Assembly (NCBI RefSeq): GCF_039540975.1
Contig: NZ_BAABFL010000481.1
Span: 66,574-130,573, forward strand
Length of the DNA stretch: 64,000 nt
Origin: Kistimonas scapharcae
GTDB lineage: Bacteria > Pseudomonadota > Gammaproteobacteria > Pseudomonadales > Endozoicomonadaceae
Direction of reading: 5' to 3'
Of the stretch, positions 53,151-61,244 are shown piece by piece; within the stretch, counting starts at the first letter, position 1, and each line of letters begins with the position of its first letter. Both the position numbers and the translations under genes were made by a program. A model generated the notes under the pieces. The model was not told the origin of the DNA. It saw only the letters and a list, made by a program, of their open reading frames with translations, and did not search any database.

Positions 53151-54548
53151 ATGCAAGAGTGGAAGCCAGATAGCTGGAGACAGAAAACTGCCCTGCAGCA
53201 ACCAGAATACCGGGATCCCGGTAAGGTCATGCAGGTAGAGTCAGAATTGCGCCGTATGCCGCCGCTGGTGTTTGCCGGTGAAGTGCGTGCACTGTATCAG
53301 CAGCTGGCCGATGTTTCAGAAGGACGCGCTTTCCTGCTTCAGGGCGGTGACTGTGCTGAGAGCTTTGCCGAGTTCTCTGCTGATAATATTCGAGACACCT
53401 TCAAGGTGCTGATGCAGATGGCGGTGGTATTGACCTTTGGTGCCAGCTGCCCGGTTGTGAAGGTGGGGCGACTGGCTGGGCAGTTTGCCAAGCCTCGTTC
53501 GCAAGGCACTGAATCCCGTGATGGCGTAGTGTTGCCCTCCTATCGGGGTGACATCATCAATAGTAATGAATTCACCGAAGCGGCGCGTGAGCCCAATCCG
53601 GAGCGGTTGCTGGCGGCTTACCATCAATCCGCTTCAACGTTGAACCTGATTCGTGCGTTTGCTCAAGGGGGATTGGCCTCTCTGGAGCAGGTGCATGAAT
53701 GGAATCTGGGCTTTGTTAAGGCTACGCCGCAGTCTGAGAAGTACATGTGCCTGGCCGAACGTATTGATGAAGCGCTGGCCTTCATGAAAGCCTGCGGCAT
53801 AACCGGTGCCAATACCGCAGCTATCAGGGAAACCAGTTTTTATACTTCCCATGAGGCGCTTTTGTTGCCATATGAAGAAGCGCTGACCCGACGTGACAGT
53901 CTGACGGGTGACTGGTATGACTGTTCTGCCCATATGCTTTGGATTGGTGATCGTACCCGCCAGCCGGACGGTGCACATGTTGAATTCATGCGCGGCATTC
54001 ATAATCCGATTGGTATCAAGGCCGGGCCGACAACAAACTCTGATGAACTGTTGCGCCTTCTGGATACGCTGAATCCTGACAATCAGGCAGGTCGTATTAA
54101 CCTGATTGTACGCATGGGCTCAGATAAAATAGAGGAGTGCTTGCCACCGCTGATTCAGGCTATCCAGCGAGAAGGCAGTAAAGTGGTCTGGAGTTCAGAT
54201 CCGATGCATGGCAATACCATCAAGGCCGCGAATGGTTATAAGACCAGGGAAGTGACCCGGGTTTTGCAGGAAGTTCGTCGGTTCTTTGCTGCTCATCGGG
54301 CAGAAGGAACCTATGCTGGTGGGGTTCACTTTGAGATGACGGGCCAGAATGTGACGGAGTGTGTGGGTGGTTCGCACTGTGTGACGGTTGAAGGATTGGC
54401 TGATCGTTACCATACCCACTGTGATCCAAGGCTGAATGCCAGTCAGTCACTGGAGATGGCGTTCCTGATTGCGGAGACGTTGAAGGATTGCAGGAAGGAT
54501 CATCTGGCGACGTTGGGGGATTCGGTCGCAGAGAAAGTGGTAGCCTGA
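53151..54548 (+). CDS. Class II 3-deoxy-7-phosphoheptulonate (DAHP) synthase
   Basis: This enzyme condenses phosphoenolpyruvate and erythrose 4-phosphate, the first step of aromatic amino-acid synthesis. The 465-aa protein has the plant/bacterial type II signatures: LLQGGDCAESFAEFSADNIR, NPERLLAAYHQSASTLNLIR, TSHEALLLPYEEALTR, DCSAHMLWIGDRTRQ and FEMTGQNVTECVGGSH. The start at 53151 matches relatives that begin MQxWxPDSWR; in-frame codons from 53115 look non-coding. The 200-base upstream region contains two hairpins (CCCTGT/ACAGGG at 52964-52981 and CAGCGGA/TCCGCTG at 53034-53057) without T tracts. A terminator shared with tRNA-Pro follows. Confidence 0.95.
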   Translation: MQEWKPDSWRQKTALQQPEYRDPGKVMQVESELRRMPPLVFAGEVRALYQQLADVSEGRAFLLQGGDCAESFAEFSADNIRDTFKVLMQMAVVLTFGASCPVVKVGRLAGQFAKPRSQGTESRDGVVLPSYRGDIINSNEFTEAAREPNPERLLAAYHQSASTLNLIRAFAQGGLASLEQVHEWNLGFVKATPQSEKYMCLAERIDEALAFMKACGITGANTAAIRETSFYTSHEALLLPYEEALTRRDSLTGDWYDCSAHMLWIGDRTRQPDGAHVEFMRGIHNPIGIKAGPTTNSDELLRLLDTLNPDNQAGRINLIVRMGSDKIEECLPPLIQAIQREGSKVVWSSDPMHGNTIKAANGYKTREVTRVLQEVRRFFAAHRAEGTYAGGVHFEMTGQNVTECVGGSHCVTVEGLADRYHTHCDPRLNASQSLEMAFLIAETLKDCRKDHLATLGDSVAEKVVA

Positions 54549-54625
54549 TTAATAGGACCTGGATGCTTGCCTGTTGCGGTGTCCGGGTGTTCAGGCGGCG
54601 AATATGCACTTAAGTGTTTTGCAAC

Positions 54626-54657
54626 AAAAAAGGGTTGCATATCTGCAACCCTTTTTT
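54626..54657. terminator. Bidirectional terminator between DAHP synthase and tRNA-Pro
   Basis: AAAAAAGGGTTGCA (54626-54639) and TGCAACCCTTTTTT (54644-54657) make a perfect 14-bp stem with a four-base loop. T runs exist on both strands, so it terminates both the rightward synthase transcript and the leftward tRNA transcript. Confidence 0.95.
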
Positions 54658-54660
54658 GTT

Positions 54661-54737
54661 TGGTCGGTGTGAGAGGATTCGAACCTCCGACCCCTTCCTC
54701 CCGAAGGAAGTGCGCTACCAGGCTGCGCTACACACCG
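54661..54737 (-). tRNA. tRNA-Pro (anticodon CGG)
   Basis: A 77-base cloverleaf on the minus strand: acceptor CGGTGTG pairs with CACACCG, the D arm contains AGCCTGGTAGCGCA, the anticodon stem CTTCC/GGAAG encloses the loop TTCGGGA with anticodon CGG, and the T arm is GGAGGTTCGAATCCTC-like. The CCA end is encoded. It reads CCG proline codons. The terminator follows four bases after the CCA. Confidence 0.97.
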
Positions 54738-54772
54738 CTAATCCATCAGGGTGACCCCTGAGTGCGGTGCGA

Positions 54773-54801
54773 ATATTACTTCCAGTGAGGTGGGCTTGCA
54801 A
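54773..54801 (-). promoter_or_regulatory. Promoter of tRNA-Pro
   Basis: On the minus strand TTGCAA and TAATAT are separated by 17 bases and lie about 36 bases before the tRNA. The -10 is followed by a GC-rich stretch (TCGCACCGC), as in stringently controlled stable-RNA promoters. Confidence 0.75.
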
Positions 54802-55270
54802 GCCTGTTTGCCGTATTAAACAGCTTTTTTCGGTAAAAACGTACATGTAGGTTTTTCTATCAGGTGAAGGGCGGTATGGCAGAGTAATAGCTCGTTTGAG
54901 CTATGGCTGGTTCACTTGAAAGGGTGAAGGATAGATATACAGCTATACAGTTTTTTGGCCTGTAGGCAGAGTTGTGTTGGGGGGGGGCGCCTTCCTTGGA
55001 AGCGCATTAGGGGATATGAAAAATAGGATTAAGAATGCAGTTAATTAACCGTTGTTTGATAGTCCTCATGGTGTATCAATAAATAATTCGGGTTCATATC
55101 AGTTGCCTCCAAATAGTCTGTTTTGTTGTATTGTGATGTGCTTGGAGTGTAATGGAATGAATGTGTTTGTATCGGTTTCGGGTCGATCCAGCTTGAAACT
55201 GGGAATAAATATGTTACCCAAATGGTTCATGTTTTGTTTCTTGTTGGTGGCCACTTTTTCTGTTTAGTTT
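54802..55270. other. AT-rich intergenic stretch without a supported gene
   Basis: About 470 bases between the tRNA promoter and the left end of the IS200-type element. It includes a G8 run near 54980. An open frame at 55052-55267 would encode a Cys/Phe-rich 71-residue peptide, but it lacks a ribosome-binding site or family resemblance and is not called. Confidence 0.5.
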
Positions 55271-55281
55271 GTTGTGAAAAC

Positions 55282-55300
55282 CCACGTCCTAAGGACGTGG
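55282..55300. repeat. Left-end palindrome of the IS200-type element
   Basis: An eight-base-pair hairpin CCACGTCC/GGACGTGG with loop TAA. It is the presumed TnpA recognition hairpin at the left end and differs from the right-end copy by one compensated base pair in the stem. Confidence 0.8.
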
Positions 55301-55390
55301 TCATGAATGGTTGGCTTTGCCTGCCATGAATCTACCCAGCTATCCCTTATCTTCGAGTTGTCCCCACAACTTTGAGAAATAAGGAATAGC

Positions 55391-55825
55391 ATGAGCAGAT
55401 TTGAGAAATTATCGCATGTAATCTGGCATTGCCAATATCACCTTGTGAGGGTGCCCAAATACAGAGTTCGAGTCTTGAATGGGGCAGTAGGTACGGAGGT
55501 ATTCAATTGTATCCAGGTATGCTGCAGTCAGTTGGGATGTAACGTAGTTGAGCTGAATGTGCAGTTGGATCATGTTCACCTTTTGGTAAAAGTGCCTCCT
55601 AAGCGCTCTATATCAAAACTTGTAGGGACGGTGAAGGGAAAGTCTGTCTTGAGAGTTTTCACCCGTTTTCCTTATCTCCGACAGAAGCCTTATTGTGGGA
55701 ATCATTTTTGGGCCAAAGGCTATTGTGTTGACACAGTGGGCGTGGATGCAGAAATGATTCGGAAATACGTTAAATATCAGGAAAAACAAGAAAGGCTCCA
55801 GCAGGAGATAAATTTCCGACACTGA
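55391..55825 (+). CDS. tnpA: IS200/IS605-family transposase TnpA (Y1 HUH type)
   Basis: TnpA is a single-strand transposase of the HUH/Y1 class. The 144-aa protein is full length. It has the HUH motif in LNVQLDHVHLLVKVPP (His-Val-His), the substrate-binding N-terminus HVIWHCQYHLVRVPKYR, and the helix with the catalytic Tyr in MIRKYVKYQEKQE. The length (140-155 aa is normal) and intact motifs suggest an active element. The final residues lie 25 bases before a strong hairpin. Confidence 0.93.
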   Translation: MSRFEKLSHVIWHCQYHLVRVPKYRVRVLNGAVGTEVFNCIQVCCSQLGCNVVELNVQLDHVHLLVKVPPKRSISKLVGTVKGKSVLRVFTRFPYLRQKPYCGNHFWAKGYCVDTVGVDAEMIRKYVKYQEKQERLQQEINFRH

Positions 55826-55849
55826 GTTTTTTGTATTGGGGAGAACTCA

Positions 55850-55874
55850 AGCCAGCCTTCTGAGAAGGCTGGCT
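55850..55874 (+). terminator. Hairpin after tnpA inside the IS
   Basis: AGCCAGCCTTC (55850-55860) and GAAGGCTGGCT (55864-55874) form a perfect 11-bp stem with a TGA loop. No T tract follows directly. It may terminate tnpA or block read-through into it from outside. Confidence 0.5.
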
Positions 55875-55907
55875 ATACAGCCCCCTTTTAGGGGGCATTA
55901 TGCAAGT

Positions 55908-55926
55908 CCACGTTCTAAGAACGTGG
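55908..55926. repeat. Right-end palindrome of the IS200-type element
   Basis: The eight-base-pair hairpin CCACGTTC/GAACGTGG with loop TAA, the right-end counterpart of the palindrome at 55282-55300. Confidence 0.8.
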
Positions 55927-55930
55927 TTTG

Positions 55931-56416
55931 TTTAGTGAGGAGAACCCGTTGTGTAGTGGTTTGTTAAGGTTTTTGTGTGTGCGTGTGGTGTTGTGCTAGA
56001 AAGGGGAAAAGCACCATTCACTGCTCTGTATGTAATATATGCCGGTGGGATGGTTTGATGAATCAAGGTTGGCGTTAGAATGAATCTGCCTATATTTCGG
56101 GTTAGGTATTAAGTGGTTTGTGTCTGGTCTTCCCGATGGCGGGGAAGGGGTGACAGAAATGCAGTCACCAGAGTTGTCGTTGTTGTGCTGAAACACGTAA
56201 TTTCAGGTGTATGATTGAGAGGGGCTAAGCCTGCTTCAGTGGGCAGAGTTCTCGGCCTGTTATTAGTCGCATGATGCTGTATGGCGTTATGTGGCTATGT
56301 AACAATTATTAGTTATGCAGCATTATAATAATATTGGGGCGATGCCATAGAGCGTTTAGGGTAAATGGTTTGTACGGCAATCTTTGTTCGAATTGGCATC
56401 TTTTCTGATGTGTAAA
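55931..56416. other. AT-rich intergenic region right of the IS
   Basis: About 490 bases with no supported gene on either strand. Base composition is more AT-rich than the window average, and it borders the 3' side of the H-NS-like gene. Only short shadow frames are present. Confidence 0.5.
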
Positions 56417-56449
56417 GTGCCCATGATGCGACGACAGAATCATGGGCAC
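56417..56449 (-). terminator. Terminator of the H-NS-like gene
   Basis: GTGCCCATGAT (56417-56427) pairs perfectly with ATCATGGGCAC (56439-56449), an 11-bp stem with an 11-base loop, 12 bases after the stop of the leftward gene. It is followed on that strand by TTTACA. Confidence 0.7.
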
Positions 56450-56460
56450 ACCAAGGACTG

Positions 56461-56883
56461 TTATTCTACGACACAGTCCAGACGCTTTTTACCGGTGCGT
56501 TCTAGGTAGGCAGCGAAGTCGGCAGGAATACGGCCAGCATTGCTGCCTTCCCAGATGATTTCGTTGCCTTCATTGGTTTCATAGCGAAAAGTCATGCGTT
56601 GAACGTCACGGCGCTTGCGAGTAGTTGATTTGCCTGCCAGTACTTCATTGAGGTCTTCGAGGCTGATGTTGTGGTCTTTCATCAGCTGGATGATGGTTTG
56701 AAGTTGTTCCTGCTTTTCTTGCAGAGCGGCGGCTTGCTGTTGAACTTCTTCAGTTTTCTCTTCAAGGACAGCCTGAACGCGAGAGAGGACGTTCTCTACA
56801 TCTTCGATGTGAACATTCTTGAACAGGGTGCGAAGCTTGGTTTTGGATTTGAGGACGGCGAGAGATTCTTCGAATATATTCAT
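56461..56883 (-). CDS. H-NS-like nucleoid-associated protein
   Basis: The 140-aa protein has the H-NS layout: an N-terminal oligomerising coiled coil (about 30-70, VLEEKTEEVQQQAAALQEKQ), a linker with a basic KSTTRKRRDVQR stretch, and a C-terminal DNA-binding domain with MTFRYETNEGNEIIWEGS, NAGRIP and FAAYLERTGKKRLD. It corresponds to the H-NS core WTGQGRTP, here degenerate (IWEGSNAGRIP). H-NS proteins silence AT-rich, often acquired DNA, and this gene lies in such a stretch. It is probably an accessory paralogue, since the chromosome should encode another H-NS or MvaT. Length is normal for H-NS. Confidence 0.75.
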   Translation of the reverse strand: MNIFEESLAVLKSKTKLRTLFKNVHIEDVENVLSRVQAVLEEKTEEVQQQAAALQEKQEQLQTIIQLMKDHNISLEDLNEVLAGKSTTRKRRDVQRMTFRYETNEGNEIIWEGSNAGRIPADFAAYLERTGKKRLDCVVE

Positions 56884-57197
56884 AGGTACGTTATCTTCGT
56901 AGTGTGATGTTGTGTATTTAACGGCTCACGCGAGCGCCATTGACCATTCGGAATATCTGGCGCATCTCTTTTATGCAGACAGGTGATTAGCAGCGTTTCT
57001 GCATGTCATTGAAGTCATAACATGCTGGGCTATTCACCTCTCTGAACATGAACATCTTATGCGCAGAAGTTAAGTTTGCCAGAAAATTGAACGCTTGTAA
57101 TCAATTCGGGTTTATTTACTATAAAATCCGCAACGTATTTCGTTTCCGCACGTATTCATTCACGTATTATCCTTGTCATTTGTTCTATGTCTGTCGT
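56884..57197. other. Gap between ProQ/FinO-like and H-NS-like genes
   Basis: A 314-base AT-rich gap that must contain the H-NS-like promoter. A small GGCTC/GAGCGCC-type inverted repeat lies at about 56933-56948. No other feature could be supported. Confidence 0.45.
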
Positions 57198-57653
57198 TTA
57201 TTGAACGACGCGCAGCCTGCCAATAAATTCCCGGTTGTCACAGGTGCTGCCTGTCAATTTTCGCTGTTGTTTGCGATAAAGAGCTACTTCTGCCCCAACG
57301 GCTTCACGGAGTGTGACACGGCCTGAACGTTTACCATTGCTATCAATGCGTATGGCACCTTCCTTTAATGACTCAAGGTAACGCTCCTGTTCAACGAAAT
57401 AGCGCAAGGCTATTTTTATCAGCATCGGAGGTACCTGATTGGTTGCGATCATCTCCTTATGAATGCCAATTTTCAAAGGTACTGGTTCCGAAATTCTAAA
57501 TAAATGCGGCCATATCTCCCTGGTAATGCGCAGTGCTTCTGACTTGGGGATTTCGGCTTTGGATCTACCAGACAGTTTTTCGATATCTTGTTTTAGTGTC
57601 TCGCTAATGCCTGAGTCCATCGTCTTGTATTCCGGGGATGGTGTCTTCTGCAT
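57198..57653 (-). CDS. ProQ/FinO-family RNA-binding protein
   Basis: The 151-aa protein is essentially one FinO/ProQ domain. Around residues 45-125 it has the family pattern LRITREIWPHLFRISEPVPL, KIGIHKEM, IALRYFVEQERYLESLKEGA and RIDSNGKRSGRVT. These proteins bind structured RNAs and terminator hairpins; plasmid FinO controls conjugation and ProQ is a global RNA chaperone. It lacks the C-terminal Tudor-like domain of E. coli ProQ, so it is closer to the minimal FinO-type forms. It has the same orientation as the H-NS-like gene. Confidence 0.85.
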   Translation of the reverse strand: MQKTPSPEYKTMDSGISETLKQDIEKLSGRSKAEIPKSEALRITREIWPHLFRISEPVPLKIGIHKEMIATNQVPPMLIKIALRYFVEQERYLESLKEGAIRIDSNGKRSGRVTLREAVGAEVALYRKQQRKLTGSTCDNREFIGRLRVVQ

Positions 57654-57927
57654 GAAAATGTATGCTATTCATTTCATTATGATGTGTGCAGCATAAACCA
57701 GACTGTTATCGACGACTAGAGCCGCCCAGCGGAAAACTGACGTTTTTCTTTGTGTTGATGGTTTGAGGAATGTGTTCAGTATGATTTGCATTGATACATG
57801 TCGTGCGTTTGATCTTTTAATACATGAAATGCTGTATCGGGATTGAATGATTTCCTGATTGGCTAGAATCATAGAATATCTGCCGTTCAGAGGCGGGCGA
57901 AGGATAGCTTTAATAGTGAGTTCAGTC

Positions 57928-58947
57928 ATGCGGGTATGTCATGGATGTCAGAAGCCGGTACGTGAGAATACCATCTATGTGATGGGGAAATATTGGCATA
58001 CGTACTGTTTTGTTTGCGAAGGGTGCGGCCAGTCGCTTGAGTCGGATCGGTTTGTGGTCTTTGGTAATAAGCCATGGCATCCGCACTGTTTGCGTTGCCC
58101 TGGCTGTCATAAACCGGTCGTTGATCAGTTTGTCGAGAAAGATAATGCTCCCTGGCATGTAAACTGCTTCCATAAAAAATTTACCCCTTCCTGTGCTGTT
58201 TGTGGTGAGCCATTACAGGGACGCTACTTTCAGGATTTCTGGGGTAATCGATACTGTGCAAAACACCGTAACTATGACCGTTGCACCAGTTGTGGCCGTA
58301 TAGTCTGCGGGCCTTTGACTGGTGGAGGAATGCGTTTTCCGGATGGCCTGATCATCTGTAACCTGTGTTGCGACAGTGGAGTCATCACAGAAGCCCGCGC
58401 GGAAGCCCTGTTGCTGGAAATGCGTCAGGCGTTGAAACAGATAGGGTTGAACCTTGCGAATGCCTCGACACCCATTCATTTGGCAGGGCGTGATGAATTG
58501 CACAAATTCAGTCGTCATAAGCATCATGAAGAGCATCCGCTGCTGGGGCTTGCCCGCTGGCAGGTGGCACGCGCCAGTGGGCGGGTTGTGGATCGTTCCT
58601 TCCAGGACATTATTATCCAGCAGAATCTGCCGGAGTTTCATTTTCGAACAGTCGCCATCCATGAGCTCTGTCATGCTTGGTTTTTTTATAATCAGTATGA
58701 AGGGCTTCCCCTGGAGGTCGAGGAAGGCATGTGTGTGTTGATGGAATACTTGTGGTTACGTCACCAGAAAACCCGGGAGGCGGCCTATTTTATCCAACAG
58801 ATTGTACAATCACCTGACCCGGTTTATGGTGATGGTTTTCGCCAGGCACGTCAGGCGCTGAAGCGTCTTCCCATGAAAGTGCTGCTACAGTATCTGAAAG
58901 AGAAGCGTCGTTTTCCGGGCGCAATCGCTGCGTTTTTTTATCATTAA
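57928..58947 (+). CDS. LIM-domain protein with DA1-like zinc metallopeptidase domain
   Basis: The 339-aa protein starts with LIM-type zinc fingers: Cys4, Cys7, His24, Cys27, Cys30, Cys33, His51, Cys54, then Cys57, Cys60, His77 and Cys80, and a further Cys-rich segment to about residue 155. The C-terminal half (about 190-330) resembles the peptidase domain of plant DA1: HELCHAW at 245-251 is a complete HExxH zinc motif and LEVEEGMC (262-269) matches the conserved downstream Glu/Gly motif. LIM plus DA1-like peptidase is a eukaryote-type combination. There is no signal peptide. ATG 57928 fits the first LIM Cys; GTG 57916 is possible. The role is unknown; a host-directed effector is an inference. 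Confidence 0.82.
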   Translation: MRVCHGCQKPVRENTIYVMGKYWHTYCFVCEGCGQSLESDRFVVFGNKPWHPHCLRCPGCHKPVVDQFVEKDNAPWHVNCFHKKFTPSCAVCGEPLQGRYFQDFWGNRYCAKHRNYDRCTSCGRIVCGPLTGGGMRFPDGLIICNLCCDSGVITEARAEALLLEMRQALKQIGLNLANASTPIHLAGRDELHKFSRHKHHEEHPLLGLARWQVARASGRVVDRSFQDIIIQQNLPEFHFRTVAIHELCHAWFFYNQYEGLPLEVEEGMCVLMEYLWLRHQKTREAAYFIQQIVQSPDPVYGDGFRQARQALKRLPMKVLLQYLKEKRRFPGAIAAFFYH

Positions 58948-58976
58948 TAATGCCGTTTGATGAAAAGGAGATAGGC

Positions 58977-59381
58977 ATGGATGCCAATGCTTTCGGTGAT
59001 GAGATTATTACCGTCAGACCGCAGGAGGCGACCGAAACCCTGCAAAAGCTGCCTTATTTTATAGGTATTTCCGAGCAGACAGCCGGAAGTAAGGGTTTAT
59101 CGCTCAGTTTTATCGTCATACCGCCGGGGGCAGTGTCCGAAGCCCATGAGCATGATGGCTATGAATCTGCCATCTATGTGCTGGAGGGGGAAGTGGAGAC
59201 CCGCTATGGTGAGTATCTGGAAAAACGGGTCATCAACCGTGCGGGTGACTTCATCTATATTCCTCCCGGATTGACTCACCAGGCGTTTAATATGAGTGAA
59301 ACACACCCTGCCCGGGCCTTGGTGGCGCGTAATGATGCTAATGATGTGGAGAAAGTGATACTCAGTCAGCCACAGGGCTGA
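58977..59381 (+). CDS. Cupin-domain protein
   Basis: The 134-aa protein is a single small cupin barrel with metal-binding motif 1 (GAVSEAHEHDGYESAIYVLEG, His-x-His and Glu) and motif 2 (GDFIYIPPGLTHQAFN). Such proteins act as sugar/phenol dioxygenases, isomerases or sensors; the substrate is not readable. ATG 58977 is preceded by AAGGAG at eight bases and is chosen over ATG 58950. It follows the LIM/DA1-like gene by 29 bases, so the two may be co-transcribed. Confidence 0.85.
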   Translation: MDANAFGDEIITVRPQEATETLQKLPYFIGISEQTAGSKGLSLSFIVIPPGAVSEAHEHDGYESAIYVLEGEVETRYGEYLEKRVINRAGDFIYIPPGLTHQAFNMSETHPARALVARNDANDVEKVILSQPQG

Positions 59382-59478
59382 CAGTTGCTGCCCATCATAA
59401 CCATTCAGTTCTCATGGCATGTCGAGTGGGTATGAGGCAGAATCTGTCCACTGTTTTCACTGATTGTTCGGGGCTGTT

Positions 59479-60129
59479 ATGGAACTTTCGCTGTCTTTTC
59501 CAGAAACCCGTGTGCTGGGCGCGCTGATTGAAAAAGCCATCACGACGCCGGATCAATACCCCCTCACACTGAATAGCCTGACCAATGCCTGCAACCAGAA
59601 AAGTAATCGGGAGCCGGTGGTATCCTATGAGGAATCCGAGGTGCAGCAGGCGGCTGATAGCCTGATCGCCAAGCGGCTGGTAACGGAGCAGTCCGGGTTT
59701 GGCAGCCGGGTTCAGAAGTACCAGCACCGTTTCTGTAATACGGAGTTTTCGAATCTCCGGTTTTCCGAGCAGGAGCTGGGTATTCTCTGTGTTCTCTTTC
59801 TGCGTGGTGCCCAGACGCCAGGGGAATTGCGCAGCAGGACCAATCGACTGTGTTCCTTCAGTGACGTGAAAGAGGCTGAGGTTATACTGGATAACCTGGC
59901 ATCACGGGCTGATGGACCTTTTGTCCGGAAGCTGCCCCGTGAGGCGGGAAAGCGTGAGTCGCGCTATGTACACTTGTTCTGTGATGAGCAGGGTGAGGAA
60001 CTCGTCGCCTATGAAAGCGATGGTCGCTTGGCGGGCGCAGGCTTGGAAGAGCGAGTCGACACCCTGGAAGAACAGGTAAGACAGCTTCAGGCGCAGATTG
60101 CTGTCCTGACAGAGCAGCTGTCATTGTAA
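59479..60129 (+). CDS. yceH: YceH-family protein (DUF480)
   Basis: The 216-aa protein matches the YceH family: a tandem winged-helix region with ETRVLGALIEKAITTPDQYP, LTLNSLTNACNQKSNREPV, GAQTPGELRSRTNRL and VRKLPREAGKRESRYVHLFC, ending in a short coiled coil (VDTLEEQVRQLQAQIAVLTE). Function is unknown in the family. The start at ATG 59479 matches the family N-terminus (MELSLSFPETRVLG). It is convergent with a small gene. Confidence 0.92.
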   Translation: MELSLSFPETRVLGALIEKAITTPDQYPLTLNSLTNACNQKSNREPVVSYEESEVQQAADSLIAKRLVTEQSGFGSRVQKYQHRFCNTEFSNLRFSEQELGILCVLFLRGAQTPGELRSRTNRLCSFSDVKEAEVILDNLASRADGPFVRKLPREAGKRESRYVHLFCDEQGEELVAYESDGRLAGAGLEERVDTLEEQVRQLQAQIAVLTEQLSL

Positions 60130-60153
60130 GCGAATGCTCGCACCGGCCTGGTC

Positions 60154-60351
60154 TCAGGCGTTATCGTCCTCTTCTATCATGTCCAGGGCCATGCGAAGGC
60201 CCTGTTGAATACCCTCCAGGAAGATCTCCCTTTCCTCATTAGGTATGGCTTCATCCCTTGAAGGGGGAGACTTCTTTTCCAGGTCGGCTTGCAGCTTCAG
60301 GTAACATTCCAGACGCTTTTCAATTCTGAATATGCTCTTTTGCGTGCTCAT
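60154..60351 (-). CDS. Small acidic helical protein, unknown
   Basis: The 65-aa protein is charged and helical (IFRIEKRLECYLKLQADLEK near the N-terminus, FLEGIQQGLRMALDMIEEDD at the end). AAGGGAT lies about nine bases before ATG. It is convergent with yceH (24 bases) and divergent from the DUF2956 gene. No domain is recognised, but composition and context suggest a real gene. Confidence 0.55.
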   Translation of the reverse strand: MSTQKSIFRIEKRLECYLKLQADLEKKSPPSRDEAIPNEEREIFLEGIQQGLRMALDMIEEDDNA

Positions 60352-60522
60352 GGGCTGATCCCTTTGGTACCTGAAAAGTGAATCGGCATGGTGTTGGGCA
60401 ATTTGAGGAAAAAATGCCGATACTCTGGCTGTTTTGTTCTTTTACCGGGCGCGTTAGTATCGAGTCCGATGGAAATGATGCCAGGGGCGTCATTGGTTAA
60501 TTCCGTTATCACGTGGATATGT

Positions 60523-60867
60523 ATGGCAGTGGTTAAGACCCGAACTTCAGGAAAGCAGGCTGTGTCCCAGGAAACTCGGGATGAAGCGATGAAAATCGCC
60601 CGTGGTACCCAGCGTCCTGGCCAGACCAAGGAGCAGACGCGTGTGATAGCCCAAGGCATTCAAAAGGGCATTGATCAATATAAAAAGCAGCAGAAAGCCA
60701 AGGCCCGTGAACTGGATAAACAGCGAAAGAAAGCCCTGTCCCGTCAGCCGGAAACGGTTGAAGTTCGAGAGATAACAGAGGTGGCTATCTATCGACAGCA
60801 TCCATTTCCATGGATATTGCTGGTTGTCACGTGGGTGGGGATTGCAGTCTATGCTGGATTGTTGTAG
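60523..60867 (+). CDS. DUF2956-family small protein
   Basis: From ATG 60523 the 114-aa protein has the DUF2956 pattern: SQETRDEAMKIARGTQRPGQ, TKEQTRVIAQGIQKGIDQYK, a lysine-rich helix (QQKAKARELDKQRKKA), and one C-terminal membrane span (FPWILLVVTWVGIAVYAGLL). Function is unknown. The longer frame back to 60388 is not family-like. A strong terminator follows. Confidence 0.85.
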   Translation: MAVVKTRTSGKQAVSQETRDEAMKIARGTQRPGQTKEQTRVIAQGIQKGIDQYKKQQKAKARELDKQRKKALSRQPETVEVREITEVAIYRQHPFPWILLVVTWVGIAVYAGLL

Positions 60868-60893
60868 CAGGGATGGCTCAGGCTTCGGGTATA

Positions 60894-60920
60894 AAAAAAG
60901 CCGGATAAGCCGGCTTTTTT
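60894..60920. terminator. Bidirectional terminator between DUF2956 and RRM genes
   Basis: AAAAAAGCCGG (60894-60904) and CCGGCTTTTTT (60910-60920) form a perfect 11-bp stem with a five-base loop and T runs on both strands. Confidence 0.95.
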
Positions 60921-60938
60921 ATGGGGTTGAACAATCGC

Positions 60939-61244
60939 TTAGTAGCGACGTTCGAAACCGCCACGGTTGTTGTCGCGACGACCACCGTTGCCACCGGTAC
61001 GCTCGGTAGCGAAGTTGACGCGCAGATCGCGACCGCCAACGTTCTGGCCATTAGCCGCCAGGGCTGCTTCAGCGTCAGACGCGTCTACGAAGGATACGAA
61101 ACCGAAACCGCGAGAGCGGCCAGTTTCACGATCCATGATAATTTTAACTTCCTGCAGTTCACCAAACTGACCGAAAACGGCTTCCAGGTCCTGCTCAGAG
61201 CTGGAAAATGCCAGATTACCTACAAACAGTTTATTCTGTTGCAT
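60939..61244 (-). CDS. RRM-domain RNA-binding protein, Gly/Arg tail
   Basis: The 101-aa protein is one RNA-recognition motif with RNP2 (LFVGNLAF) and RNP1 (RGFGFVSF), followed by a Gly/Arg/Asn-rich tail (ERTGGNGGRRDNNRGGFERR). This type is widespread in gammaproteobacteria and cyanobacteria and is often cold-inducible. GGAG lies nine bases before ATG, and 268 bases separate it from the next gene upstream, leaving room for a long 5' untranslated region. Confidence 0.92.
   Translation of the reverse strand: MQQNKLFVGNLAFSSSEQDLEAVFGQFGELQEVKIIMDRETGRSRGFGFVSFVDASDAEAALAANGQNVGGRDLRVNFATERTGGNGGRRDNNRGGFERRY

Larger units (their letters stand above)
55276..55930 (+). mobile_element. IS200/IS605-family insertion sequence
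   Basis: A single tnpA gene (55391-55825) lies between two similar subterminal palindromes, CCACGTCCTAAGGACGTGG at 55282-55300 and CCACGTTCTAAGAACGTGG at 55908-55926. The total is about 650 bases, with no target duplication expected for this family. There is no accessory tnpB. The exact ends are not certain because these elements lack terminal inverted repeats. Confidence 0.85.

Noticed and set aside
54661..54737. tRNA-Pro as integration site for the accessory stretch
   Set aside because: Integrases usually use the tRNA 3' end, which here faces the DAHP synthase gene, not the accessory stretch; no integrase gene or direct repeat of the tRNA end was seen.
55052..55267. 71-codon open frame left of the IS200-type element
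   Set aside because: No ribosome-binding site, odd composition (Cys/Phe-rich), no family resemblance; most likely a chance frame in AT-rich sequence.
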